Below are positions 26,434 through 35,662 of a stretch of DNA of 64,000 nucleotides, in pieces (position 1 is the stretch's first letter; each line of letters begins with the position of its first letter). The DNA lies in assembly GCA_020555865.1 (NCBI GenBank), contig JAJCJJ010000001.1, forward strand, positions 558,001 to 622,000, written 5' to 3'. A program made the position numbers and the translations under genes. Below the pieces are notes generated by a model, which worked only from the letters and a program-made list of their open reading frames with translations, did not search any database and had not been told where the DNA came from. The stretch is from a bacterium 210917-DFI.7.65. Lineage in GTDB: Bacteria > Bacillota > Clostridia > Oscillospirales > Oscillospiraceae.

Positions 26434-26457
26434 TTTAGCTAAAAAAATTTAGTTAAA
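26434..26457 (+). promoter_or_regulatory. Tandem operator in the fatty acid promoter
   Basis: A perfect palindrome TTTAGCTAAA (26434-26443) and a near copy TTTAGTTAAA (26448-26457) lie 14 bases apart just after the transcription start. Two such sites fit a MarR or similar dimeric repressor, and a MarR gene closes the operon at 35663. The motif is not the Bacillus FapR box nor the streptococcal FabT box as I know them. Binding is inferred. Confidence 0.55.
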
Positions 26458-26487
26458 ATTTTGAAATAACGAAAGGAAGTAAGAACA

Positions 26488-26721
26488 ATGGAAATCACAT
26501 TTGAAGCAGTGCGCGATGTAATCGTGGATACTCTGAGCTGCGAGGCAGAGGAGATCAAGCTGGAGACCAACCTGTTTGAGGATATGAAGATTGATTCTCT
26601 GGAGGCGGTGGAACTGTCTATGGCGCTGCAGGAGGCTTTTGGTGTGGGCATCAGTGACGAGGATCTGCCCAATGTCAAGACCGTTCAGCAGATCATGGAT
26701 TACCTCACCAGCCACAAGTAA
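26488..26721 (+). CDS. acpP: Acyl carrier protein
   Basis: A 77-residue ACP that carries growing acyl chains on a phosphopantetheine arm. The attachment serine is Ser37 in the motif DSLEAVEL. The acidic second helix that docks to Fab enzymes is intact. GAAAGGAAG lies before the ATG. It is the first gene of the fatty acid operon, which favours high yield; no acpS is in the window. Confidence 0.95.
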   Translation: MEITFEAVRDVIVDTLSCEAEEIKLETNLFEDMKIDSLEAVELSMALQEAFGVGISDEDLPNVKTVQQIMDYLTSHK

Positions 26722-26726
26722 GTCCC

Positions 26727-27149
26727 ATGGAACTGGAAACGCTTTTTCAACTGATGGACCGCTTCAGCCGCTCGGATCTGAGCGCGCTGGAGTGGCGCCA
26801 GGGCGAGGACGCGGTGGTTTTGAAGCGGGAAATGACGGCGGCTCCTGCCGCCGTTCCTGCCGTGCAGGCGTCGGCGCCTTCCTCGAATGCAGCTCCGGCT
26901 GAAGATGACGCCGAGTTGGTAACTGCGCCGATGGTGGGAACCTACTATGCCGCTGCTTCGCCGGACGAGGCCCCCTTTGTGAAGGTGGGACAGAAGGTAA
27001 ACAAAGGCGATGTGCTGTGCATTATTGAGGCGATGAAAATGATGAGCGAGATCACCGCGCAGTATGACGGCGTCGTTGCAGAAATCCTGGCGGAGAACGG
27101 TCAGGCTGTGGGCTTTGGCGCGCCGCTGCTGCGGCTGCGGAGGGCTTAA
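26727..27149 (+). CDS. accB: Biotin carboxyl carrier protein of acetyl-CoA carboxylase
   Basis: A 140-residue BCCP. The C-terminal biotinyl domain carries the biotin on Lys104 in EAMKMM, and the N-terminal helix is joined by a proline- and alanine-rich linker (about 37-60). It starts five bases after acpP and lacks a clear ribosome site of its own, so translation is probably coupled. Confidence 0.95.
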   Translation: MELETLFQLMDRFSRSDLSALEWRQGEDAVVLKREMTAAPAAVPAVQASAPSSNAAPAEDDAELVTAPMVGTYYAAASPDEAPFVKVGQKVNKGDVLCIIEAMKMMSEITAQYDGVVAEILAENGQAVGFGAPLLRLRRA

Positions 27150-27150
27150 G

Positions 27151-28560
27151 ATGCTCAGGCGTGTGTTGATCGCCAACCGCGGCGAAATTGCCCTGCGCAT
27201 CCTGCGGGCCTGCCGGGAAATGAATATTGAAACCGTGGCGGTTTATTCCGCTGCGGACGAGAATACCCTGGCGGCGTCCCTGGCGACCCAGTCGCTGTGC
27301 ATTGGGCCGGCCCGGGCGGCGGAAAGCTACTTAAACAGCGATGCGCTGATTACGGCGGCACTGGCCACCGGGTGCGATGCGGTGCACCCAGGCTACGGAT
27401 TTTTGTCCGAAAGCCCGGAATTTGCCGAACAATGTACGGCTGCGGGGCTGAAATTCATTGGACCTCCGGCGGAGGTCATTCGTCGGATGGGCAGCAAAGC
27501 TGCGGCCAAAGAATTGGCAAAACAAGCTGGCGTTCCTGTGGTGCCGGGCTCGGACGGACCGCTGAAAAACATTCGTCAGGCGCGCGCGCTGGCCGATAAA
27601 GTGGGCTACCCCGTACTGCTCAAAGCCTCTGCCGGAGGCGGAGGCCGGGGTATGCGCCAGGCTGACAGTGCAGAAGCGCTGGAAGCGGCCTACCACGAGG
27701 CTCAGGCCGAGGCGGAAGCGTGCTTTGGCGATGGGGAAATGTATTTGGAAAAACTGATCGAACATCCGCGGCATATTGAGTTTCAAATTCTGGCGGACGC
27801 GCATGGTCACGTGGTGCATCTGGGGGAGCGGGAATGCTCTATCCAGCGCCGCCGGCAAAAGCTGATCGAAGAGGCGCCGTCCTGGGCGCTGTCGGATGCG
27901 CTGCGCCGGGAAATGGGAGAAAAAGCAGTGGCGGCGGCCAGAGAAGCAGGTTATGTAGGCGCAGGTACGGTGGAATTTGTGCTTGCACCGGACGGAGCCT
28001 ATTATTTTATCGAAATGAACACCCGCATTCAGGTGGAGCACCCGGTGACGGAAATGGTAACAGGTGTTGATCTGGTCAAGGAACAGCTTCGTATCGCTGC
28101 GGGGCTTCCGCTGACCTTTACGCAGGATGAGATCACGCTGCATGGCCATGCCCTGGAGTGCCGCATCAACGCCGAAGATCCGCAGCAGGACTTTCGGCCC
28201 TGCCCGGGAACAGTGGAATTTCTGCATGTGCCCGGCGGCCCCGGTGTACGGGTGGATACGGCACTGTTCACTGGCTGCGTAGTGCCGCCTTATTACGATT
28301 CTCTGGTGGCCAAGGTAATTGCCCACGGGAACACGCGGCTGGAAGCGATCCGCCGTATGCGCCGGGCGCTGGAGGAGTTTATTGTGGACGGTTTCATCAC
28401 GAACGCCTCCCTTTCCCACCTGATGCTGTACGAGTCGGATTTTGTGCGCGGAGAATATGATACGGATTTTGTTGCAGGTCATATGGAGAAACTGCTGCAG
28501 CTCAGCAGTGCCTGTGATCGGCTCAGCGCAGAAGGAGAAAGGGATAGGGATGCGGAGTGA
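27151..28560 (+). CDS. accC: Biotin carboxylase subunit of acetyl-CoA carboxylase
   Basis: A 469-residue ATP-grasp enzyme that carboxylates the biotin on AccB. LRRVLIANRGEIALRI at the start, the glycine-rich ATP lid ASAGGGGRGMR, FIEMNTRIQVEHPVTE and the C-terminal domain ECRINAEDP are present. It is about 20 residues longer than typical, the extra being a variable tail after FVAGHMEKLLQ. It begins one base after the accB stop and ends in a GTGA overlap with accD. Confidence 0.96.
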   Translation: MLRRVLIANRGEIALRILRACREMNIETVAVYSAADENTLAASLATQSLCIGPARAAESYLNSDALITAALATGCDAVHPGYGFLSESPEFAEQCTAAGLKFIGPPAEVIRRMGSKAAAKELAKQAGVPVVPGSDGPLKNIRQARALADKVGYPVLLKASAGGGGRGMRQADSAEALEAAYHEAQAEAEACFGDGEMYLEKLIEHPRHIEFQILADAHGHVVHLGERECSIQRRRQKLIEEAPSWALSDALRREMGEKAVAAAREAGYVGAGTVEFVLAPDGAYYFIEMNTRIQVEHPVTEMVTGVDLVKEQLRIAAGLPLTFTQDEITLHGHALECRINAEDPQQDFRPCPGTVEFLHVPGGPGVRVDTALFTGCVVPPYYDSLVAKVIAHGNTRLEAIRRMRRALEEFIVDGFITNASLSHLMLYESDFVRGEYDTDFVAGHMEKLLQLSSACDRLSAEGERDRDAE

Positions 28561-29420
28561 ATCGGTTATTTGAACAGCGGCGCGCACGGATGCTGACGTA
28601 TCAGGCTATGCGGGAAGGGCGCCTGCCTGCCGGCCGGCAGCTGCAGTGTCCCAAATGCGGCGGAGAAAGTGCGGCACAGCGCTGGAATGCGCTGCGGATG
28701 GTGTGTCCTTTGTGCGGATATCACCGCCCTGTGGGGGCATATACCCGCCTGTGGCAGATTTTGGATCCTGGCTCTTTCCGGGAGCTGGATGCGGGCCTTG
28801 GATCCACGGACCCGCTGCATTTCCCAGGCTATGGTGCAAAGTTGAAAGAACTGCGCAAAAAAACCGGCATGGGGGATGCCGCGGTCTCGGCCCTGGGCAG
28901 CATTGAGGGGCACCGTGCGGTATTTGTGGTATTGGACAGCCGTTTTCTCATGGGGAGCATGGGCACCGCGGTAGGGGAAAAGGTTACGCGCGCGACCCAG
29001 CAGGCCGGGCGCCGCAGACTTCCCCTGATCATCTTTGCCGCCAGCGGCGGAGCACGGATGCAGGAAGGAATTTTTTCTCTGATGCAGATGGCAAAAACTG
29101 CCGCGGCCATCGACCGCTTTCAGAAGCGGGGCGGGCTGTATATTTCGTGTCTGACACATCCTACTACCGGCGGTGTCACCGCCAGTTTTGCCTCTCTGGG
29201 CGATATTATGCTTGCCGAACCGGGCGCGTTAATCGGCTTTGCCGGGCCGCGGGTGATTGAACAGACGATCGGCGAAAAGCTGCCCGAAGGGTTCCAGAGC
29301 GCCGAGGCGCTGCTGCAGAACGGATTCCTGGATCAGATTGTACCCCGCGACCGGTGGCGTGCGGTGCTTTCTCAGGTGCTGTTGCTGCATGAAGGCAAAA
29401 AAGGAGGCGCAGCGCTGTGA
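28557..29420 (+). CDS. accD: Acetyl-CoA carboxylase carboxyltransferase beta subunit
   Basis: A 287-residue carboxyltransferase beta subunit that passes CO2 from biotin to acetyl-CoA together with AccA. A four-cysteine zinc ribbon (CPKC near 31-34, CPLC near 52-55) leads into the crotonase-fold domain with AASGGARMQEG and THPTTGGVTASFA. It starts with GTG in a GTGA overlap with accC and ends in another with accA. Confidence 0.96.
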   Translation: MNRLFEQRRARMLTYQAMREGRLPAGRQLQCPKCGGESAAQRWNALRMVCPLCGYHRPVGAYTRLWQILDPGSFRELDAGLGSTDPLHFPGYGAKLKELRKKTGMGDAAVSALGSIEGHRAVFVVLDSRFLMGSMGTAVGEKVTRATQQAGRRRLPLIIFAASGGARMQEGIFSLMQMAKTAAAIDRFQKRGGLYISCLTHPTTGGVTASFASLGDIMLAEPGALIGFAGPRVIEQTIGEKLPEGFQSAEALLQNGFLDQIVPRDRWRAVLSQVLLLHEGKKGGAAL

Positions 29421-30274
29421 ACGTAAAAACAGAAAAAGAAGAAAAGAGTCTGCCCGAAATGCAGGAAAAGTTGACGCCCTGGCAGCAGGTGGCACTGGCA
29501 CGGGATGCCGGCCGCCCCGGTGTAGTGGATTACATCGCGCATCTTTTCACGGATTTTTTTGAGCAGCGGGGTGACCGCTGCGGCGGCGAGGATAGCGCGA
29601 TCCTGGGCGGCATTGCCCGGTTTCACGGGATTCCGGTTACCGTGCTGGGCCATCGCAAGGGAAAAAATCTGGATGAAAATCTCACCTGCCGTTTCGGCAT
29701 GCCTTCCCCGGAAGGTTATCGGAAAGCGCAGCGTCTGATGGAACAGGCGGAGCGTTTTCATCGCCCGGTGATCACCTTTGTGGATACGCCCGGCGCTTAT
29801 CCGGGAAAAGAAGCCGAGCAGCATGGTCAGGGCGAGGCGATTGCCCGCTGTATTGCCAGCATGAGTGGGGTCACTGTACCGGTGCTCACTGTGGTTACAG
29901 GAGAGGGCGGCAGCGGCGGCGCTTTGGCGCTGGCCGTGGCGGACCGGGTGCTGATGCTGGAGCATGCGGTGTATTCTGTACTCAGTCCGGAAGGTTTTGC
30001 CTCGATCCTGTGGAAAGATTCTGCCCGCAGTGCCGATGCGGCGAAACTGATGCACCTGACTGCGCACGATCTGTACCAGGGCGGTGTGGTGGAAGAAGTC
30101 CTTCCAGAACCGCCCGGCGGAGCACAGACCGATTGGGAAGCGACCTTCCGTACCGTGGATGCGGCGCTGTGGCGGGAGCTGGGGCCGCTGCTGAAACTGA
30201 GCGGGCAAAAATTGGCGGAGAGCCGTTATCGCCGGTTCCAGAAGTTGGGACAGGCAAGAAAGGAGCAACTATGA
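29417..30274 (+). CDS. accA: Acetyl-CoA carboxylase carboxyltransferase alpha subunit
   Basis: A 285-residue alpha subunit. The crotonase-fold core shows GHRKGKNLDENL, FVDTPGAYPGKEAEQHGQGEAIA and GEGGSGGALALAVADRV, all typical. The N-terminal helix is shorter than in Escherichia coli, as in other Firmicutes. It has a GTG start and its TGA overlaps the ATG of fabH. Confidence 0.96.
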   Translation: MNVKTEKEEKSLPEMQEKLTPWQQVALARDAGRPGVVDYIAHLFTDFFEQRGDRCGGEDSAILGGIARFHGIPVTVLGHRKGKNLDENLTCRFGMPSPEGYRKAQRLMEQAERFHRPVITFVDTPGAYPGKEAEQHGQGEAIARCIASMSGVTVPVLTVVTGEGGSGGALALAVADRVLMLEHAVYSVLSPEGFASILWKDSARSADAAKLMHLTAHDLYQGGVVEEVLPEPPGGAQTDWEATFRTVDAALWRELGPLLKLSGQKLAESRYRRFQKLGQARKEQL

Positions 30275-31212
30275 GCGCACCGGAGATCCTGTCCACGGGG
30301 AGTTGTGTTCCCACACAAGTGGTCACCAATGAAATGCTTGCCCAGCGGGTGGATACCAGCGATGAATGGGTATTCAGCCGTACGGGTATCCATTCTCGCC
30401 GTCACTGCAGCGGGGGAGAAAACGGCGTCGCTATGGCGGCGCAGGCAGCTCGCCAGGCATTGGAACGTGCCGGTGTGAAACCGGAAGAGGTGGGTGTGTG
30501 CCTGGTGGCTACGTTCACGCCCGATTTTGCCAGTCCCTCCACGGCCTGCCTGCTCCAGCGGGAGCTGGGACTGCTGGAAGATACCATATGTTTTGATCTG
30601 AATGCAGCCTGTGCAGGCTTTGTATACGCGCTGCACACAGCCCACAGCCTGCTTTCTGGGGCATCCCGGCCCTATGCCCTGGTGTTGGGGTGCGAGGTGA
30701 TCAGCCGTGTGTTGGATATGGACGACCGGAGCACTTGTGTGCTCTTCGGCGACGGTGCGGGCGCTGTGCTGGTGCGCCGCCGCGAGGATGCATGCTGGCA
30801 TACAGTTTTTGGCAGCCGGGGCGATGATATGAGTATCCGCGTGCAGGGACCGGGGCCGGAAAAGGCTGCTGTACATATGGAAGGGCAGGCGGTGTTTCGT
30901 TTTGCTGTCGAGGTGGCGGAAAAATCCGTCCGCCAGCTGCTGGAACAGGAGGGGATTGGCATTGGTGATCTCGACTGGATCGTCTGCCACCAGGCCAACG
31001 CCCGGATTACCGAGTTTTTGGCCAAGCGCCTGAGGGCGGACGCATCACTTTTTTATCAGAATATTGATCACTGCGGCAACACCTCTGCCGCCAGCATCCC
31101 GCTGGCGTTGGACGAGCTGCAGCGCGCGGGCGGACTGCGCAAAGGCATGCGTGTTCTGCTGGTGGGATTTGGTGGGGGACTGACCTGGGCCGGAGCATTG
31201 CTGCGTTGGTGA
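30271..31212 (+). CDS. fabH: 3-oxoacyl-ACP synthase III
   Basis: A 313-residue FabH that starts chain building by joining acetyl-CoA or a branched acyl-CoA to malonyl-ACP. The catalytic triad is visible: Cys114 in NAACAGF, His in CHQANARI and Asn in GNTSAASIP. I start at the ATG that overlaps the accA stop (ATGA), since longer frames would run inside accA. Substrate preference (straight or branched) cannot be read from this. Confidence 0.96.
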   Translation: MSAPEILSTGSCVPTQVVTNEMLAQRVDTSDEWVFSRTGIHSRRHCSGGENGVAMAAQAARQALERAGVKPEEVGVCLVATFTPDFASPSTACLLQRELGLLEDTICFDLNAACAGFVYALHTAHSLLSGASRPYALVLGCEVISRVLDMDDRSTCVLFGDGAGAVLVRRREDACWHTVFGSRGDDMSIRVQGPGPEKAAVHMEGQAVFRFAVEVAEKSVRQLLEQEGIGIGDLDWIVCHQANARITEFLAKRLRADASLFYQNIDHCGNTSAASIPLALDELQRAGGLRKGMRVLLVGFGGGLTWAGALLRW

Positions 31213-31224
31213 GGAGGAAACAGA

Positions 31225-32160
31225 ATGAAATTAAATGAACTTTTCGGTACAGAATTTCCCCTGATCCAGGGCGGTATGGCCAGCATTGCCACCGGTGAGT
31301 TTGCTGCGGCAGTCAGCAATGCCGGTGCTCTGGGACTTGTAGGTGCCGGCGGTATGAACGCCGCGCAGCTGCGGGACCATATCCGTCGCTGCAAAGAATT
31401 AACGGATTGTCCCTTCGGTGTCAATCTGATGCTGATGAACCCTGAGGTGGAGGAGCAGGCAAAGATTGTAGTGGAAGAAGGCGTGGGCGTTGTAACCACT
31501 GGTGCCGGCGTGCCGGGCAAATACATCCCCATGTGGAAAGAGGCCGGCATCAAAATTTTTCCGGTGGTGGCTGCCGGCGCGCTGGTAAAACGCCTGGCTC
31601 CGCTGGGGGTGGACGGCTTTATTGCCGAGGGCACGGAAAGCGGCGGCCATGTGGGTGAAATGACCACCATGGCTCTGGTGCCGCAGATCCGCGCGTTGAC
31701 AGATCTGCCGGTGATTGCAGCCGGCGGTATTGCCAGCGGGCGGCAGTTGGCAGCGGCACTGGCGCTGGGTGCCTGCGGCGCGCAGCTGGGCACCTGCCTG
31801 CTGGTCAGTGAGGAGTGCCCCATCCACGATAATTACAAACAGGCTCTGCTCAAAGCTTCCGACAGTGATACTGTGGTGACGGGCCGCATTGGCGGTACAC
31901 CGGTGCGGGTACTGAAAAATCAGATGGCCCGTGCCTATCTCAGCCGGGAGAAGGCAGGAGCAGACAAAATGGAACTGGAGCAATTTACCCTTGGTTCGCT
32001 GCGCAAAGCCGTGTTTGAGGGCGATACGAAAAACGGTTCCCTGATGGCTGGACAGGTGGCGGGCATGCTTCATGAAATTCGCCCCCTGCGGCAGATTCTG
32101 GAAGCACTGGACACGCAGTGCCGTGCGTGTATCAAAGAATTGGAGGAGACGTGGCGATGA
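31225..32160 (+). CDS. fabK: Enoyl-ACP reductase II (FabK)
   Basis: A 311-residue flavin enzyme of the nitronate monooxygenase fold that carries out the last reduction of each elongation cycle. IQGGMASIATGEFAAAVSNAGALG, the flavin-site EGTESGGHVG and PVIAAGGIASGRQ match FabK. It replaces the triclosan-sensitive FabI, and no fabI is seen. GAGGA precedes the ATG; its TGA overlaps the fabD start. Confidence 0.95.
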   Translation: MKLNELFGTEFPLIQGGMASIATGEFAAAVSNAGALGLVGAGGMNAAQLRDHIRRCKELTDCPFGVNLMLMNPEVEEQAKIVVEEGVGVVTTGAGVPGKYIPMWKEAGIKIFPVVAAGALVKRLAPLGVDGFIAEGTESGGHVGEMTTMALVPQIRALTDLPVIAAGGIASGRQLAAALALGACGAQLGTCLLVSEECPIHDNYKQALLKASDSDTVVTGRIGGTPVRVLKNQMARAYLSREKAGADKMELEQFTLGSLRKAVFEGDTKNGSLMAGQVAGMLHEIRPLRQILEALDTQCRACIKELEETWR

Positions 32161-33098
32161 AACTGGCATTTTTGTTTGCAGGACAGGGAAGTCAGAAGGC
32201 TGGTATGGGAAAAGATCTTTATGAAACATACCCCGTTTTCCGCGCGGCCTTTGACCAGGCGGATGCGCTGCTGGATTTTGACCTGAAGCAGCTTTGCTTT
32301 GAAGACCCGGAAGGTCTTTTAAACCAGACCCGCTATACGCAGCCGTGCCTGCTGGCGATGGAAGTGGCTGCGGCGCGGCTGCTGATCCAGGAGGGGGTTC
32401 GGCCCCAGGCTGTGGCGGGCCTTTCTCTGGGAGAATATGCGGCCTTGCAAAGCGCCGGCGTACTCGATTTTGATACGGCGGTGCAGACGGTGGCGCTACG
32501 CGGTAAAGCGATGGAGCACTCCGCCGAAGGAATCGACTGTGCCATGACCGCCGTGCTGGGGCTGGATCGGGAAACCCTGCAAAAAGCGTGCGACGGTGCC
32601 CGGGCGCTGGGTGTGGTGGAGATCTGCAACGACAACTGCCCGGGTCAGTTGGTGATCAGCGGCGCACGGGCGGCGGTAGAGCAGGCCGGCGTACTGGCCA
32701 AAGAGCTGGGCGCCAAGCGCTGCATGCCCCTGAAGGTCAGCGGTCCTTTCCACACGTCCCTCATGGCCAGTGCAGGCAACGTGCTGCAGAAACACTTTGA
32801 AACCATTGTGTTCCATCCGATGGAATGTCCCGTTTATTTCAACTGTCTGGGCGGACGGGCGCAGGAAGGGGAGCAAATCAGTGATTTGCTGGTGCGACAG
32901 GTTCAGACCGGCGTGCGGTGGCGCGAGACCATTCTGGCTATGGAGGCTGATGGCATAGATCTGGCTGTGGAGATCGGCCCGGGCCGGACGCTGAGCGGGC
33001 TGGTAAAAAAGACCGCTCCGTCGATTCAAACCATGACCTTATCCACTGCTGCTGAGGCGGCGGAAGTTCTGGCGGCACTGAAAGGAGAAACAAAATGA
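32157..33098 (+). CDS. fabD: Malonyl-CoA ACP transacylase
   Basis: A 313-residue FabD that loads malonyl groups onto ACP. The nucleophile is Ser90 in GLSLGEY, with the catalytic His in SGPFHTSLM near 200 and the substrate-binding FAGQGSQKAGMG at the start. Its ATGA start lies in the end of fabK and its own stop overlaps the fabG start. Confidence 0.96.
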   Translation: MKLAFLFAGQGSQKAGMGKDLYETYPVFRAAFDQADALLDFDLKQLCFEDPEGLLNQTRYTQPCLLAMEVAAARLLIQEGVRPQAVAGLSLGEYAALQSAGVLDFDTAVQTVALRGKAMEHSAEGIDCAMTAVLGLDRETLQKACDGARALGVVEICNDNCPGQLVISGARAAVEQAGVLAKELGAKRCMPLKVSGPFHTSLMASAGNVLQKHFETIVFHPMECPVYFNCLGGRAQEGEQISDLLVRQVQTGVRWRETILAMEADGIDLAVEIGPGRTLSGLVKKTAPSIQTMTLSTAAEAAEVLAALKGETK

Positions 33099-33838
33099 GC
33101 CTGCAGGAAAATGTAGCATTGGTGACCGGAGGAAGCCGGGGAATTGGCCGTGGCATTTGTCTGGAGCTGGCCCGGCAAGGCGCCGCTGTAGCGGTAAATT
33201 ATGCCGGCAATGAAGCAGCGGCTCTGGAAACGGTGGAGCAGTGCCGTGCGCTGGGGGTGGAGGCAGAAGCATATTGTGCCGATGTGTCCGATCCGGAAGC
33301 GTGCGCGGCCCTGGTGAAAGCGGTAAAAGAGCGCTTTGGACGGCTGGATATCCTAGTTAACAATGCCGGCGTGTCGCTGGACGGCCTTTTGCTGATGGCG
33401 AAGGTGCAGGATTTTGACCGAACGCTGGAAACCAATCTGCGCGGCGCTTATTTCTGTACGAAGGAAGCTTCCCGGGTGATGCTGCGCCAGCGCTATGGGC
33501 GTATTGTGAACATCAGCAGCGTCGTGGGCGTGCGCGGCAATGCCGGACAGACGGCCTATGCCGCCAGCAAGGCGGGCCTTTTGGGCTTTACCAAGGCGGC
33601 GGCCAAGGAATTGGCGGCTAAGGGCATTACGGTAAATGCTGTAGCACCGGGGATGATCGATACGGACATGACCCGCGTTCTGCCGGAGGCTGTGCGGGAG
33701 GGGATGCTTGCATCCATTCCGGCAGGCCGCGCGGGCACAGCAGAAGAAGTGGCTCAGGCTGTGGCTTTTTTTGCCGCACCGGAGGCGGCCTATATTACGG
33801 GCCAGACACTGTGTGTGGACGGCGGTATGGCTGTATGA
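33095..33838 (+). CDS. fabG: 3-oxoacyl-ACP reductase
   Basis: A 247-residue short-chain dehydrogenase that reduces beta-ketoacyl-ACP with NADPH. The cofactor motif TGGSRGIGRG (11-20), NNAG (89-92) and the catalytic Ser, Tyr155 and Lys159 (YAASK) are intact. It overlaps fabD by four bases. Confidence 0.96.
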   Translation: MSLQENVALVTGGSRGIGRGICLELARQGAAVAVNYAGNEAAALETVEQCRALGVEAEAYCADVSDPEACAALVKAVKERFGRLDILVNNAGVSLDGLLLMAKVQDFDRTLETNLRGAYFCTKEASRVMLRQRYGRIVNISSVVGVRGNAGQTAYAASKAGLLGFTKAAAKELAAKGITVNAVAPGMIDTDMTRVLPEAVREGMLASIPAGRAGTAEEVAQAVAFFAAPEAAYITGQTLCVDGGMAV

Positions 33839-33864
33839 AAAACGAAACTGAGGAGGAGAGAGCA

Positions 33865-35106
33865 ATGGAAAAAAGACGCGTTGTGATCACCGGACTGGGC
33901 GCTGTTTCGCCGATCGGCAACACGGCGGTGGAGAGCTGGGCGGCCGTGCGCGAAGGAAAATGCGGCATCGGCCCCATTACCCGCTATGATACAACTGATC
34001 GAAAAGTCAAATTGGCCGGCGAAGTGAAGAACTTTGATGCAGCAGGGCTGTTGGGAAAGCGGGAGTGCAAAAAGCTGGATCTGTTTACCCAATATGCCCT
34101 GGCGGCAACGGATGAGGCTGTGGCCGGGAGCGGTATCAACTGGGAGCAGGAAGACCGCAGCCGCTGCGGTGTAGTGTTCGGCAGCGGCATCGGCGGGTTT
34201 GAAACGATCGCTGAAAATTTCAAAAAAGCCGAGGAACGGGGCTGCGACCAGGTTTCGCCGTTTTTCATTCCTATGACGATTTCCAACATCGCTGCGGGCA
34301 ATATTGCCATCCGATACGGACTGCACAATCTGTGCACTTGTGTCACTACAGCCTGTGCCACGGGAACCGACTCCATTGGCGCGGCTTTCCGCCATATACG
34401 GGACGGTTATGCGGAAGTGATGCTTTGCGGCGGCGCGGAAGCGGCGATCACACCGCTGGCTATCGGTGGCTTTACTGCGATGAAAGCGCTTTCCGAGAGT
34501 GCAGATCCGGCGCGGGCATCCATTCCCTTCGATAAGGAACGCTCCGGCTTTATCATGGGCGAGGGCGCGGGTGCACTGTTTTTGGAAGAGTATGAGCATG
34601 CTGTGCGCCGCGGCGCTCCTATTTATGCTGAGATTTTGGGCTATGGTGCCAGCTGCGACGCCCACCATATCACAGCTCCTGATCCTACCGGCAGCGGCGG
34701 CGCAGCCTGTATGCTTGGCGCGGTATCTGATGGCGGCATCCGGCCGGAGGATATGGACTACATCAATGCGCACGGGACTTCTACGCCCATGAACGATCGC
34801 TGCGAGACGCTGGCCATCCGTAAGGCGTTCGGTGCTCACGCCGACAAATTGATGGTCAGCTCCACGAAATCCATGACGGGCCATTTGCTGGGTGCAGCAG
34901 GGGCTGTGGAAGCCATTTTCACAGCGTTGGCTCTGCGGGACGGTTATGTGCCTGCCACCATCGGCTACCAGACGCCGGATGAAGAATGCGACCTGGACAT
35001 TGTTCCCAATACGGGGCGGGAAACATCGATCCGCTATGCGCTGTCCAATTCTCTGGGATTTGGCGGTCATAATTCCGCTTTGCTCTTCAAGCGTTGGGAG
35101 GCGTAA
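33865..35106 (+). CDS. fabF: 3-oxoacyl-ACP synthase II
   Basis: A 413-residue condensing enzyme that elongates acyl-ACP with malonyl-ACP. The active cysteine is Cys164 in TTACATG, and the two histidines lie in NAHGTSTPMND and TGHLLGAAG. I start at MEKRRVVITG with GAGGAGGAG upstream; a longer frame begins inside fabG. Confidence 0.97.
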   Translation: MEKRRVVITGLGAVSPIGNTAVESWAAVREGKCGIGPITRYDTTDRKVKLAGEVKNFDAAGLLGKRECKKLDLFTQYALAATDEAVAGSGINWEQEDRSRCGVVFGSGIGGFETIAENFKKAEERGCDQVSPFFIPMTISNIAAGNIAIRYGLHNLCTCVTTACATGTDSIGAAFRHIRDGYAEVMLCGGAEAAITPLAIGGFTAMKALSESADPARASIPFDKERSGFIMGEGAGALFLEEYEHAVRRGAPIYAEILGYGASCDAHHITAPDPTGSGGAACMLGAVSDGGIRPEDMDYINAHGTSTPMNDRCETLAIRKAFGAHADKLMVSSTKSMTGHLLGAAGAVEAIFTALALRDGYVPATIGYQTPDEECDLDIVPNTGRETSIRYALSNSLGFGGHNSALLFKRWEA

Positions 35107-35109
35107 GCC

Positions 35110-35559
35110 ATGGAACTGAATATCGAGCAAATCAAGGAGCTGATTCCGCACCGCTATCCTTTTTTGCTGGTGGATCGCATCACCGAATGTGTGCCCGGCG
35201 AACGGGCCGTAGGTCTCAAGTGTGTCAGTGCCAATGAGCCGTTCTTTCAGGGGCATTTCCCGGAGTTTGCAGTAATGCCCGGCGTACTGATCGTGGAAGC
35301 GTTGGCGCAGGTAGGCGCTGTAGCGATTTTGTCTGTGCCGGAAAATAAGGGCAAGCTGGCGCTGTTTGGCGCTATCAAAAATGCGCGTTTCAAAAAGCAG
35401 GTACGCCCCGGCGACCAGCTGGAGCTGCGCTGCGCGCTGACCGCGCAACACGGCAACGTGGGGTTTGGCAGCGCAGAAGCGCTGGTGGATGGCGAAGTGG
35501 CTTGCAAGGCAGAGCTTACCTTTGCGCTGGCCGACAATGATAAGGCTTGTGAAAACTGA
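35110..35559 (+). CDS. fabZ: 3-hydroxyacyl-ACP dehydratase FabZ
   Basis: A 149-residue hot-dog fold dehydratase. The catalytic His49 in GHFPE and Glu63 in VEALAQ are present, after the usual start [13 protein letters not shown]. It begins three bases after the fabF stop. A promoter for the next gene lies over its last codons. No FabM- or FabN-type isomerase is seen, so how unsaturated chains are made is open. Confidence 0.96.
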   Translation: MELNIEQIKELIPHRYPFLLVDRITECVPGERAVGLKCVSANEPFFQGHFPEFAVMPGVLIVEALAQVGAVAILSVPENKGKLALFGAIKNARFKKQVRPGDQLELRCALTAQHGNVGFGSAEALVDGEVACKAELTFALADNDKACEN

Positions 35560-35575
35560 GAAATTCTGCTATACT
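35547..35575 (+). promoter_or_regulatory. Promoter of the operon-distal MarR gene
   Basis: TTGTGA (35547-35552) and TATACT (35570-35575) are 17 bases apart at the end of fabZ. It lacks the TTTAGCTAAA motif of the operon promoter, so the regulator may be made independently. Confidence 0.6.
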
Positions 35576-35662
35576 GGGAACAACGGTCGGGAAGAGTGAA
35601 AATTACTTTTTGCCCCGGGTATTGTATCACCTGGAAAACAGAATGGAAGAAGGAACGCCGTT

